DNA of 5,892 nucleotides, taken from NCBI GenBank assembly GCA_026390215.1, contig JAPLGJ010000171.1:1-5892 (forward strand), given 5' to 3'. This document shows, in pieces, positions 1 through 5,892 of this stretch. A model generated the notes under the pieces. The model saw only the letters and a program-made list of their open reading frames with translations, had not been told where the DNA came from and made no database searches. The position numbers and the translations under genes are program-made. The number at the start of each line of letters is the position of its first letter. Position 1 is the stretch's first letter. The DNA comes from Caldisericota bacterium (GTDB taxonomy: Bacteria; Caldisericota; Caldisericia; Cryosericales; Cryosericaceae).

Positions 1-258
1 GCAGATCCCGAGGTGGCACGCAACACCATCGACATGATTCGCAGATACCAGGGGTTCTTCCGGCAGGTGCTGGAACGCGGCGTGTCCGAAGGGAGCCTGC
101 AGGTGAAGGACACGAACCTGGCGGCAGCCCTGATGCTCAGCGTCGTTCTGGGGCTACTGCTCCAGGGCATCCTGGACCCCGAAGGCCAGGACTGGGGGGC
201 GCTTATGCAGCGCGCGCTGGCCATGGTCATGGAATCCATGGGCGGGAGGAAACCATGA
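1..258 (+). CDS. TetR/AcrR-family transcriptional regulator, C-terminal part (5' end outside window)
   Basis: The reading frame is open from base 1, so this is the last 85 residues of a longer protein; the GTG at 13 is only the first start-like codon inside the window. What is visible is helical: an FFRQVLERGVSEGSL stretch (visible residues 19-33), then D37, an Ala/Leu-rich helix and a short loop. This pattern is typical of the ligand-binding and dimerisation domain of TetR regulators. The DNA-binding helix-turn-helix would lie upstream and is not seen, so the assignment rests on the C-terminal pattern alone. The stop TGA overlaps the ATG of the epimerase gene (ATGA), implying translational coupling. 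By analogy with other TetR genes it may repress its own operon and respond to a small hydrophobic ligand; that is inference. An unrelated all-helical protein cannot be fully excluded. Confidence 0.72.
   Translation, partial: ADPEVARNTIDMIRRYQGFFRQVLERGVSEGSLQVKDTNLAAALMLSVVLGLLLQGILDPEGQDWGALMQRALAMVMESMGGRKP
245..250 (+). promoter_or_regulatory. Ribosome binding site of the epimerase gene
   Basis: GGAGGA lies 4 nt before the ATG at 255, inside the last codons of the TetR-family gene. It is a strong Shine-Dalgarno match and fixes the start. Its position within the upstream gene supports coupled translation of the two proteins. Confidence 0.7.
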
Positions 259-1241
259 ACGTCCTGGTAACGGGCGCATTTGGAAACGTCGGAACGTATG
301 CTGTCGACGAGTTGCTGAGCCGTGGAGTGACCGTCCGGTGTCTGGACATCCCGTCGCGCATATCGCGGCGGAAGGCCCGGCACTATGCGGGCAAGATCCA
401 AATCATCTGGGGAGACATCCGCAACACGGAGGTCGTGGCGCGGGCCGTGCAGGGTGTCGACGCCATCGTCCATCTGGCCTTCATCATCCCTCCGAAGAGC
501 GAGCAGCGCCCGGCGTGGGCTGAGACCATCAACGTCGGCGGTACGTGGAATCTCCTGCAGGCCGCACTCGCCTCGAGGCGCAGGCCGCGCATCGTCTTCA
601 GCTCCTCTATCGCCCTGTACGGTCGCACACAGCACCTCGCACCGCCTCGGAAGGCTGACGAGCTGCTGCACCCGTACGAGGACTACGCCTATCACAAGCT
701 CACCTGCGAACACATGCTGCATGCGTCTGGCCTACCCTGGGTCATCCTCCGGTTCGGCGCCGTTCCTCCGATCGAATTCGGCGAGCTGGACCCTCTCATG
801 TTTGAGGTGCGGATGGACGACCGCATGGAGTACCTGGCGCCCATGGACGCTGGTGCGGCAGCCGCGGCGGCGGCACTGCTGCCTGGACTGGAAGGAAAGA
901 CGCTGATGGTCGCGGGAGGCCCGTCCTGCCAGGTGACTGGACGACAATTCATGCAGCGCTCATTCGACGCGCTGGGTATCGGGATGCTGCCTGAGTCGGC
1001 GTTCTCACAGACGCCGTTCCATTGTGACTTCATGGACACCGAGGAGAGCGAGCGGCTGCTGCACTACCAGCAGCACAGCTTTGACGAGACGCTTGCACTG
1101 CAGCGGAAGACCCTGGGATGGAAGAAGCTGTTCGTGCCCATAGCACGGCCATTCATCCGCCGGAAGCTGCTGGCGATGTCACCGTACTATACCAGAAGAC
1201 TCAGAGCCAAAGCACTGAAGCCGCAAACGAACCCCGACTGA
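255..1241 (+). CDS. NAD(P)-dependent epimerase/dehydratase, extended SDR family
   Basis: This 328-residue protein has the Rossmann hallmarks of extended short-chain dehydrogenases, which act on nucleotide sugars or related carbonyl/hydroxyl substrates in the cytosol. The glycine motif TGAFGNVG is at residues 6-13. D31 at the end of the second strand (RCLDIP) is the position that usually favours NAD over NADP. GDI is at 53-55, the catalytic serine region FSSS at 115-118, and the YxxxK pair at Y144/K148 (YAYHK). RFGAVPP at 167-173 resembles the substrate-side loop of the family. An alanine run covers residues 201-207. The last 45 or so residues are basic and aromatic (ARPFIRRKLLAMSPYYTRR) and extend past the usual core, possibly as a membrane-touching tail. 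It starts at ATG within the TetR-family stop and has a strong ribosome site. The substrate is unknown; a regulator-linked oxidoreductase for a xenobiotic or lipid is as likely as a sugar epimerase. Confidence 0.9.
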   Translation: MNVLVTGAFGNVGTYAVDELLSRGVTVRCLDIPSRISRRKARHYAGKIQIIWGDIRNTEVVARAVQGVDAIVHLAFIIPPKSEQRPAWAETINVGGTWNLLQAALASRRRPRIVFSSSIALYGRTQHLAPPRKADELLHPYEDYAYHKLTCEHMLHASGLPWVILRFGAVPPIEFGELDPLMFEVRMDDRMEYLAPMDAGAAAAAAALLPGLEGKTLMVAGGPSCQVTGRQFMQRSFDALGIGMLPESAFSQTPFHCDFMDTEESERLLHYQQHSFDETLALQRKTLGWKKLFVPIARPFIRRKLLAMSPYYTRRLRAKALKPQTNPD

Positions 1242-1291
1242 GTTCCACCAAGCCTGCGTTCGCCCGGCGTGGCGTTTCCTTTGTGTGACGG

Positions 1292-1297
1292 TATACT
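1292..1297 (+). promoter_or_regulatory. Possible -10 promoter element (TATACT) before the DUF3795 gene
   Basis: The 116-nt gap between the epimerase stop and the DUF3795 start (1242-1357) is the longest non-coding stretch in the window and would suit a promoter. TATACT matches the sigma-70 -10 consensus at five of six positions. At 17 nt spacing the -35 position reads GTGGCG, which is a poor match, and no TG extension precedes the element. It therefore rests on the -10 match and its location only. No convincing terminator hairpin was seen in the same gap. Confidence 0.25.
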
Positions 1298-1345
1298 GGA
1301 TCAGAAACTTGTGCAGGTCGTACCACCACAGTAGCTTGGCAGACA

Positions 1346-1351
1346 AAGGAG
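1346..1351 (+). promoter_or_regulatory. Ribosome binding site of the DUF3795 gene
   Basis: AAGGAG sits 6 nt before the ATG at 1358, an ideal Shine-Dalgarno and spacing. It selects this ATG over the in-frame ATG two codons later (1364). Confidence 0.75.
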
Positions 1352-1357
1352 AGGGAT

Positions 1358-1699
1358 ATGGGAATGATCGGAGCGTGTGGTCTCAGCTGTACGTCGTGCC
1401 CGGCATACGTCGCCGGCACGAGCGGTGACAGGACACTGCAGGAGAAGACAGCCGCTGCGTGGTCGGCAGCCTACGGTATCGAGGTCAAGCCTGAGGACGT
1501 CGCCTGTGACGGGTGCCAGTCGGCCGGGCCGCGACTATTCTCGCACTGTACTGTCTGCGATGTGCGGGCGTGCGCCCATGGCAGGGGCTACGCCACCTGC
1601 GCGGAATGTGACGAGTACAACGACTGCAAGACAATCAACGGGTTCTTTGGGTTCTGTCCCGAAGCGAAACCCGCCCTGGACGGTCTGAGAGCGAAGTAG
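1358..1699 (+). CDS. DUF3795 family cysteine-rich protein (putative zinc or iron-sulfur binding)
   Basis: A small 113-residue protein with 12 cysteines, at positions 7, 11, 14, 50, 53, 64, 67, 72, 81, 84, 90 and 100. It follows the DUF3795 layout: an N-terminal CGLSCTSCPAY motif (residues 7-17), CDGC (50-53), a CxxC-x4-C segment (64-72), a CAEC pair (81-84), then C90 and a Pro/Ala/Leu end (PEAKPALDGL). Length and spacing are those of a complete family member. The family has no established biochemical role that I can name; the paired CxxC motifs suggest Zn2+ or an Fe-S cluster, which is inference. No signal peptide or membrane segment is visible, so it is probably cytosolic. It follows a 116-nt gap and is 76 nt before the glycosyltransferase gene, so it may begin a new transcription unit. 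Confidence 0.9.
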   Translation: MGMIGACGLSCTSCPAYVAGTSGDRTLQEKTAAAWSAAYGIEVKPEDVACDGCQSAGPRLFSHCTVCDVRACAHGRGYATCAECDEYNDCKTINGFFGFCPEAKPALDGLRAK

Positions 1700-1763
1700 C
1701 GCAGCATTGACGTCAGACTGCTTGCGTGGGCGGTTGTTGGGCTCATGACGTGCACATGAGGTC

Positions 1764-1770
1764 AGAGGGA
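1764..1770 (+). promoter_or_regulatory. Ribosome binding site deciding the GTG start of the glycosyltransferase
   Basis: AGAGGGA ends 5 nt before the GTG at 1776. An ATG at 1774 overlaps this GTG (ATGTG) but is in another frame and reaches a stop after five codons. The next in-frame GTG (1788) is 17 nt from the ribosome site, too far. GTG 1776 is therefore the best start. Confidence 0.5.
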
Positions 1771-1775
1771 TCCAT

Positions 1776-2966
1776 GTGGGCACTGATGTGAGCGTCCCTT
1801 CCGTCGTCGCTTTCATCTATGTTGGAGCCGGCGCCGTGTGGTGGCTGGGCATGCTCGGCGCATTCCTGCGGATCAGGCGAGCTGTCCCGTTCGCCCGCGA
1901 TTTTGACGATCCGGCTCCTGCGCAATGGCCCCGAGTATCGATCGTGGTTCCGGCACGCAACGAAGAGGAGACCATCGAGCCGGCCGTGCGCAGTCGCCTG
2001 CTCGACGCGTATCCTGACGTGGAACTCATCCTGGTCGACGACCGGTCGACCGACGAGACGGGAGCTGTCATCGACCGGCTTGCCGCGGAAGACGCCAGAG
2101 TCGTGCCGCTGCACATCACGGAATTGCCCGCCGACTGGATGGGGAAACAACACGCCATGCAGGTCGGTCTTGAACGCGCAACGGGGACATGGATCCTCTT
2201 CACGGACGCGGATGTCCATGCTGCACCGGGTTGCCTGCGCAGGGCGGTGGCTAGATGTGAGGCCCGCGGGTTCGACCTGCTGGCCATCATCCCCGAACTG
2301 CGGTCAACAGGATTCGTCCTGAATGCCGTCATCGCCCAATTCCTGCGGCTAGTGCTGGTTGTCGCCCGTCCCTGGGCTGTCGAGGATCAGCATACGGACG
2401 CCGGCGTCGGGGCGGGAGCGTTCTCGCTCGTGCGGCGTTCAGCCCTTGATCGGTCGCCCGGGCTGGCCTGGCTGAGACTGGAGATGGGTGACGACATCGC
2501 GCTGGGGCAGATGCTCAAGGCGTCGGGTGCCCACTGCTCGATGGCGATGGGTCGCGGCATGCTGGACGTCATCTTCTACCCGACCATGGATGCGATGGCG
2601 CGCGCTGCTGAACGTGCCGGGTTCACTTCCATTGGGCACTTCAGCCTGCCTCGCATTGTGGTCGAAATCACAGGCTTCTGGGCAATGGAATTCGCACCAT
2701 ACGCTGCACTCGCATTCTGGCGCATCCCTGTGCTGCAGATGGTGGGAGCCGCACTCGTCGTCATTGCCCAGGTGACGTGTGTTTCGTTGAACAGATGGGC
2801 GGGAGCTCGCGCGCTGCCCGCCATGGCCCAGCCTCTTGGCGCAGCGATGAACGGGATCCTCATGCTGCGCGCCGGGGTCCTGGGGACCATCCGTGGCGGC
2901 GTGTGGTGGCGCGGTACCTTCTATCCAACTTCGCTCCTGCGCAAGGGGCGCCGGGTGCGCATCTAG
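1776..2966 (+). CDS. Membrane-associated family-2 glycosyltransferase (HpnB/CrtQ-like)
   Basis: A 396-residue GT-A-fold glycosyltransferase that would transfer a sugar from a nucleotide-sugar donor to a lipid or other acceptor at the inner face of the membrane. A hydrophobic segment at about residues 8-31 is followed by basic residues (RIRR), consistent with an N-terminal anchor. The catalytic domain shows VSIVVPARNEEETI (54-67), LVDDRSTD (86-93), GKQHAMQVGL (123-132) and the metal-binding DxD as FTDADV (142-147). MGDD (237-240) fits the acceptor-side acidic pair that carries the catalytic base. GRGMLDVIFYP (259-269) follows. Further hydrophobic segments at about 300-336 and 345-370 suggest two or more C-terminal membrane passes. 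The GKxHA and FTDADV wording resembles proteins annotated as hopanoid-associated HpnB or carotenoid glycosyltransferases such as CrtQ. No hopanoid or carotenoid gene is nearby, so the acceptor stays unknown. A GNAT gene follows after 48 nt and may be co-transcribed. Confidence 0.88.
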   Translation: MGTDVSVPSVVAFIYVGAGAVWWLGMLGAFLRIRRAVPFARDFDDPAPAQWPRVSIVVPARNEEETIEPAVRSRLLDAYPDVELILVDDRSTDETGAVIDRLAAEDARVVPLHITELPADWMGKQHAMQVGLERATGTWILFTDADVHAAPGCLRRAVARCEARGFDLLAIIPELRSTGFVLNAVIAQFLRLVLVVARPWAVEDQHTDAGVGAGAFSLVRRSALDRSPGLAWLRLEMGDDIALGQMLKASGAHCSMAMGRGMLDVIFYPTMDAMARAAERAGFTSIGHFSLPRIVVEITGFWAMEFAPYAALAFWRIPVLQMVGAALVVIAQVTCVSLNRWAGARALPAMAQPLGAAMNGILMLRAGVLGTIRGGVWWRGTFYPTSLLRKGRRVRI

Positions 2967-3004
2967 CGGGCCAGCGCGACATGCGGAGAACATGGAAGTC
3001 CAGG

Positions 3005-3010
3005 GGAGGA
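3005..3010 (+). promoter_or_regulatory. Ribosome binding site of the GNAT gene
   Basis: GGAGGA, within a longer AGGGGAGGA, lies 4 nt before the ATG at 3015. It favours this ATG over the adjacent GTG (3018) and the later in-frame ATGs at 3033 and 3036. Confidence 0.7.
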
Positions 3011-3014
3011 TCGC

Positions 3015-3938
3015 ATGGTGACTGACGATGGCATGATGATACCGGACGGACTGTCGACGGAGCAGGTCAACCAGGTCCGAGCCTTTGCGAGTATCTGCAA
3101 GGCCACAGATGGCTACTCGATTGATGCCCGGCTGGACCTGGGCACCCTGGAGACACGGCCAGAGGGTTCAATCAGTGATGTGCTGTGGTATGAGAGTGGA
3201 CGGCTTGTCGGGTTTGCGGGCATGAACAGCTATGGTGACCCCTCGGAAGTCGAGGCAAGCATCCTTGTCCATCCGGATGCCCGCAGGAGGGGCCTGGGCC
3301 GTGCCATGGTACGGGCCGTCATGGGGGAATGCCGCAAGCGGCGAGTGGAACGGCTTCTATTGGCCGTTCCACAAGAGTCGCGAGAGGGTGTGGCGTTCGC
3401 TGCCGCGATGGGGACGCGGCACTCCCACAGCGAGCATACGATGGACCTTGACGTGAAGCGGATTCCCCCGTATGAGACCATTCATGACCCGGTTGAACTT
3501 CGGCCTGCAGGAGCCGAAGACGTTCCTGTCATGGCTGCGATTGTTGCGTCAGCGTTTGCAGGTCCGGTTCAAGAAGAAGAACAGGCTCTTGTGCGTCTGA
3601 TGAAGGACCCTACGCGTATCACGTACCTTGCGGCGCAGGACGGGCGGCCGGTGGGGGTCATCCAGTCGGCTGACGGCGACGGACGTGCGTTCATCGTCCA
3701 CTTCGCAGTGCGGCCAGACATGCAGGGACAGGGCATCGGGAGGCAGATGCTGCTGGCCATCGTCCGCGGCCTGCAAAACAGCGGCAGCCGGTGGATCACG
3801 ATCGAGGTCGAGACAGACAACCGGAACGCGTTGGCGCTGTACGAGCGGTGTGGTTTCGTGACGGTGGGCGCCACTGACTACGAACTGCTGGAGCTGCCGA
3901 GGGTCCCTACAGCCCCCGAGCTCCTGTTCGACCGCTAG
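3015..3938 (+). CDS. Tandem-domain GNAT-family N-acetyltransferase
   Basis: A 307-residue protein with two GNAT acetyltransferase domains, which use acetyl-CoA to acylate an amine. Domain one covers about residues 10-148: an ESGRLVGFAGM strand pair (60-70) and the acetyl-CoA pyrophosphate loop HPDARRRGLGRAMV (86-99). Domain two covers about 160-295: a matching QDGRPVGVIQS strand (208-218), the loop RPDMQGQGIGRQML (233-246) and the classical end DNRNALALYERCGF (268-281). Both domains retain the R/Q-x-x-G-x-G/A loop, so both could bind the cofactor. Domain one is less typical after its loop and lacks the N-x-x-A-x-x-x-Y end, so it may be structural. Tandem GNATs include mycothiol synthase (MshD) and aminoglycoside or peptide acetyltransferases, but nothing here selects one. 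It is soluble, with no signal peptide. Its TAG stop overlaps the stop of the opposing dehydrogenase gene. Confidence 0.9.
   Translation: MVTDDGMMIPDGLSTEQVNQVRAFASICKATDGYSIDARLDLGTLETRPEGSISDVLWYESGRLVGFAGMNSYGDPSEVEASILVHPDARRRGLGRAMVRAVMGECRKRRVERLLLAVPQESREGVAFAAAMGTRHSHSEHTMDLDVKRIPPYETIHDPVELRPAGAEDVPVMAAIVASAFAGPVQEEEQALVRLMKDPTRITYLAAQDGRPVGVIQSADGDGRAFIVHFAVRPDMQGQGIGRQMLLAIVRGLQNSGSRWITIEVETDNRNALALYERCGFVTVGATDYELLELPRVPTAPELLFDR
3935..3938. other. CTAG palindrome holding both stop codons of convergent genes
   Basis: Read on the plus strand, bases 3936-3938 are the TAG stop of the GNAT gene. Read on the minus strand, 3937-3935 are the TAG stop of the dehydrogenase gene. The two coding regions overlap tail to tail by 4 nt, so no intergenic terminator is possible between them. 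Any terminator for either transcript must lie inside the opposing gene. Confidence 0.9.
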
Positions 3939-4837
3939 CGACTTGTACTGCTGGGCGCAGCCTGCGTACTGGATTCTGCAGACACGCCTGTCAACACCTC
4001 ACTGATGTGCCAGAGGCGCTGCTGTGAGGCCACATCGTACGAAGCGCACGAGGAGTGGACTGCCTGTCTGCGCTGAAAGTAGCGGCCGCTGACTCCCTCG
4101 ACGTCAGGTGATGATGCCAGCCAGATGCCGGTGTCTGCACCTTGTTCCGGACTCAGTCCAGAGAACGTGTTCATTGTCCGCTTGACCGTCCCGATGAGCC
4201 ATCCGCTGTCCATGCAGATGTTCGTGCGCACCAGGCCAGGGTTGAACGCGTTGACAGTGACGCCGCTTTCCTCCAGCCGCCGCGCCAGTTCGTAGACAAA
4301 CAGCAGGTTTGCCAGCTTGGACTGCGCGTATGCCTGCTGGGAGAAGTAGAAGCGCTCTCCCTGCAGGTTGTCCCAGTGCATCTGCCCGCGCCGGTGTTCG
4401 TACGAGGAGGTCACGATGACGCGCGACGGCGCACTTCCCCGCAGAACGGGAGACAGCAGGCTGGTGAGCAGGAAGGGAGCCAGATGATTCACGGCAAAGA
4501 CTTCCTCGTACCCATCCACAGTGGTACGTCGTGTTGGGAACACCGTTCCGGCGTTGTCGACCAGGACGTGCAGGCGGTCCCAGCGATCCACGAATGCCCG
4601 GGCGAGACCGCGCACCTCTGCCATCGACGCCAGGTCGGCGCACAGGAAGTGCACGTCGTCGTTGCCGGTGCGCTGTCTGATGCCGGACACGAGGTCCTGT
4701 CCGCGCTCGGCGCTTCGTCCCATGGCAATGACCGTCGCCCCCATGTGGGCAAGACCTTCCGCCATGGCCGAGCCGATACCGCGTGTAGCGCCCGTCACCA
4801 GGCACACCCTTCCCTGCAGCATCCGGGATGGTTCCAT
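3935..4837 (-). CDS. Short-chain dehydrogenase/reductase (retinol dehydrogenase-like classical SDR)
   Basis: A 300-residue NAD(P)H-dependent oxidoreductase with a complete classical SDR set: TGATRGIG (residues 15-22) for cofactor binding, ADLAS (67-71), DNAG (94-97), N117 in VNH, the catalytic serine region TSS (143-145), YAQSK with Y170 and K174, and NPGLVRT (199-205). R19 within the glycine motif and R41 after the second strand (MGRSAE) suggest NADP(H), by family rule. The MHWDNLQGE insertion before the active Tyr and SKLANLLFVYELARRL after it resemble the retinol dehydrogenase/WWOX-like group acting on lipophilic alcohols or ketones. The Ser/Thr-rich last 15 or so residues go beyond the core. 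The start was chosen at ATG 4837, just upstream of the Rossmann strand; the frame is open further, but that part overlaps the phosphatase gene and is Arg/His-rich. No good Shine-Dalgarno is seen. The start is 5 nt after the phosphatase stop (TAA-CAGAT-ATG), so translation is probably coupled. Confidence 0.9.
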   Translation of the reverse strand: MEPSRMLQGRVCLVTGATRGIGSAMAEGLAHMGATVIAMGRSAERGQDLVSGIRQRTGNDDVHFLCADLASMAEVRGLARAFVDRWDRLHVLVDNAGTVFPTRRTTVDGYEEVFAVNHLAPFLLTSLLSPVLRGSAPSRVIVTSSYEHRRGQMHWDNLQGERFYFSQQAYAQSKLANLLFVYELARRLEESGVTVNAFNPGLVRTNICMDSGWLIGTVKRTMNTFSGLSPEQGADTGIWLASSPDVEGVSGRYFQRRQAVHSSCASYDVASQQRLWHISEVLTGVSAESSTQAAPSSTSR

Positions 4838-4842
4838 ATCTG

Positions 4843-5892
4843 TTACAGAGGCTTGAGGGGCGCGGAGTAGACGCGCGCGGCGGGGATGCTGACCAGCTCG
4901 CGTTCGGGATAGCGCAGTGCGGTCAGGCTGCCTCCGTGAACGCAGCCGGTGTCGATGTCGATGGCGTTCCCGACCCATACCGCTTCGGCGACTGGCAGGT
5001 GTCCCCAGACGACCAGGGCATCACCCTCGTAGGCATGGGCCCAGTCAGCGAGAATCTTGATCCCGTACTCGTCCCGCTGGCCGGTCGGCGTGCCAAACAG
5101 GGCGACGTCGCGCGCCCGTGGCGAGTCGACGCCGTGGAGATCCTGCGGCAGGCCCGCATGCGCCACCACCAGGCTGCCTCCATCCAGGACAAGGTGTGAC
5201 GGAAGTCCGCTCAGGAAGTCCCGGACGAGCGCCTGCATCTCCTCACCCGCCGCGTTCAGCTCCTGCAGTGTATGGTCGAGCCCATTGCTGATCTTGACCG
5301 GGGCTCCCTGCAATGCCCTGAGCAGCTTGTCGTCGTGATTGCCGGGTACCGCCAGGGCAGCACCGGAACGGACCATTGCCATGACGATGAGGAGGGTGCG
5401 CACGTTGTCGGGCCCGCGGTCCACGAAGTCGCCGACGAAGACCGCAGTCCTGCCCTCCGGCGCCGTGATGCGGGGAATCAGGGATCCCGGGTTCTCGACC
5501 TTGTAGCCCATAATCCTGAGCAGTGAGAGGAGTTCATCACAGCACCCGTGTAGGTCGCCGATGATGTCAAAGGAGCCGGCTCTGTCGTGCCGCACGAGCG
5601 CCGAGGGATGAGCGGGTGCTGCAAAGCTGTCTGCCTCTTCCGCGGAATGCAGGATGATGACAGGGTCGAATCCCTCATGGCTCAACACACTCTCGCTGAC
5701 GGGCGCCTGAGCGCACTGGCGGTCCACGACGAAATCGCCTACGACGCGGTCCTGCCGCTGCCGGTTGCGCTCCTTGCACACTTGTGGCGGAAGCTCGAAC
5801 AGGATAGCCATGCATGGACGGTGATAGCGGGCTGCGAGCTCCAGTAGTGGCCGGCGCGCTTTCGCCTGGACGTTCGTGGCATCGACGACCGT
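4843..5892 (-). CDS. Bacterial Pnkp-type polynucleotide kinase-phosphatase, lacking ligase domain (5' end outside window)
   Basis: The frame is open to the window edge, giving 349 visible residues. Bacterial Pnkp repairs broken RNA ends: the kinase phosphorylates 5'-OH ends and the phosphatase removes 2',3'-cyclic or 3' phosphates. Visible residues 1-62 are the end of the P-loop kinase: VVDATN (2-7) and a lid with RNRQRQDR (42-49) and a downstream VVDRQ. The Walker A loop lies upstream, outside the window. From FDIIGDLHGC (108-117) a full binuclear metallophosphoesterase follows: D113 and H115, GDFVDRG with D155 and R159, GNHD with N185 and H186, VVAHAG with H245, WGH with H298, and IDTGC with D314. 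These match the catalytic positions of Clostridium thermocellum Pnkp. The protein ends at VYSAPLKPL and stops with TAA. Characterised Pnkp continues from about here into a linker and an RNA ligase domain; here a dehydrogenase starts 5 nt later. Annotation as a PrpE-like diadenosine tetraphosphatase would be the main alternative, but the kinase domain argues for Pnkp. Confidence 0.9.
   Translation of the reverse strand, partial: TVVDATNVQAKARRPLLELAARYHRPCMAILFELPPQVCKERNRQRQDRVVGDFVVDRQCAQAPVSESVLSHEGFDPVIILHSAEEADSFAAPAHPSALVRHDRAGSFDIIGDLHGCCDELLSLLRIMGYKVENPGSLIPRITAPEGRTAVFVGDFVDRGPDNVRTLLIVMAMVRSGAALAVPGNHDDKLLRALQGAPVKISNGLDHTLQELNAAGEEMQALVRDFLSGLPSHLVLDGGSLVVAHAGLPQDLHGVDSPRARDVALFGTPTGQRDEYGIKILADWAHAYEGDALVVWGHLPVAEAVWVGNAIDIDTGCVHGGSLTALRYPERELVSIPAARVYSAPLKPL

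Noticed and set aside
385..906. 173-codon plus-strand open frame
   Set aside because: It lies inside the epimerase gene in another frame; Ser/Arg/Pro-rich composition typical of a shifted frame.
1261..1274. Possible terminator hairpin after the epimerase gene (CGCC / GGCG)
   Set aside because: The stem is only 4 bp with a short T run broken by C; too weak to call.
1248..1339. Inverted repeat CCAAGC / GCTTGG bordering the 1242-1357 gap
   Set aside because: Only 6 bp arms, 80 nt apart; expected by chance and not a hairpin or operator.
2439..2993. 184-codon minus-strand open frame
   Set aside because: It is antisense to the glycosyltransferase C-terminal half; His/Pro/Arg-rich with no fold signature.
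4142..4870. 242-codon plus-strand open frame
   Set aside because: It is antisense to the dehydrogenase gene, which has complete family motifs. No recognisable domain; a shadow frame of GC-rich DNA.
4838..4978. N-terminal extension of the dehydrogenase frame by 47 codons on the minus strand, up to an ATG at 4978
   Set aside because: It lies within the phosphatase coding region in another frame, is Arg/His-rich and has no relation to the SDR fold. ATG 4837 gives the normal N-terminus.
4828..5199. 123-codon plus-strand open frame
   Set aside because: It is antisense to the well-supported phosphatase domain, with no recognisable domain of its own.
4843..5811. Minus-strand start at ATG 5811 for the phosphatase gene
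   Set aside because: The frame remains open to 5892 and encodes conserved kinase sequence (VVDATN). ATG 5811 is an internal methionine.

Overview
The window is a compact, GC-rich stretch of bacterial chromosome that encodes protein almost end to end. It holds seven protein-coding genes, two of them cut by the window edges. I see no RNA gene, insertion sequence, CRISPR array or long repeat. The taxon cannot be fixed from the sequence. GC-rich codon use, Shine-Dalgarno-led starts and short gaps fit a free-living bacterium. The DUF3795 cysteine-rich protein and the Pnkp-type repair enzyme both occur in many anaerobic and environmental lineages, so an anaerobe is plausible but not shown.

Left block, plus strand (1-3938): the C-terminal end of a TetR-family repressor overlaps by 4 nt (ATGA) with an NAD(P)-binding epimerase/dehydratase of the extended SDR family. 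These two look like a self-contained regulator-enzyme pair. After a 116-nt gap with a possible weak promoter come a 113-residue DUF3795 protein with 12 cysteines, a membrane-associated family-2 glycosyltransferase (GTG start) and a tandem-domain GNAT acetyltransferase. The gaps between these last three are 76 and 48 nt, so they may share a transcript. Nothing shows that they share a pathway.

Right block, minus strand (5892 down to 3935): the 3' part of a polynucleotide kinase-phosphatase of the bacterial Pnkp type, followed 5 nt later by a classical short-chain dehydrogenase. The visible Pnkp part has the end of the kinase domain and a complete binuclear metallophosphoesterase domain. The protein then stops at the point where characterised bacterial Pnkp continues into an RNA ligase domain. 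The dehydrogenase begins immediately, with no ligase remnant between them. The left and right blocks converge tail to tail on a CTAG palindrome at 3935-3938, which supplies the stop codons of both last genes.

The point most worth following is the ligase-less Pnkp coupled to a dehydrogenase. The remaining genes look like ordinary members of large families whose substrates cannot be told from sequence alone.
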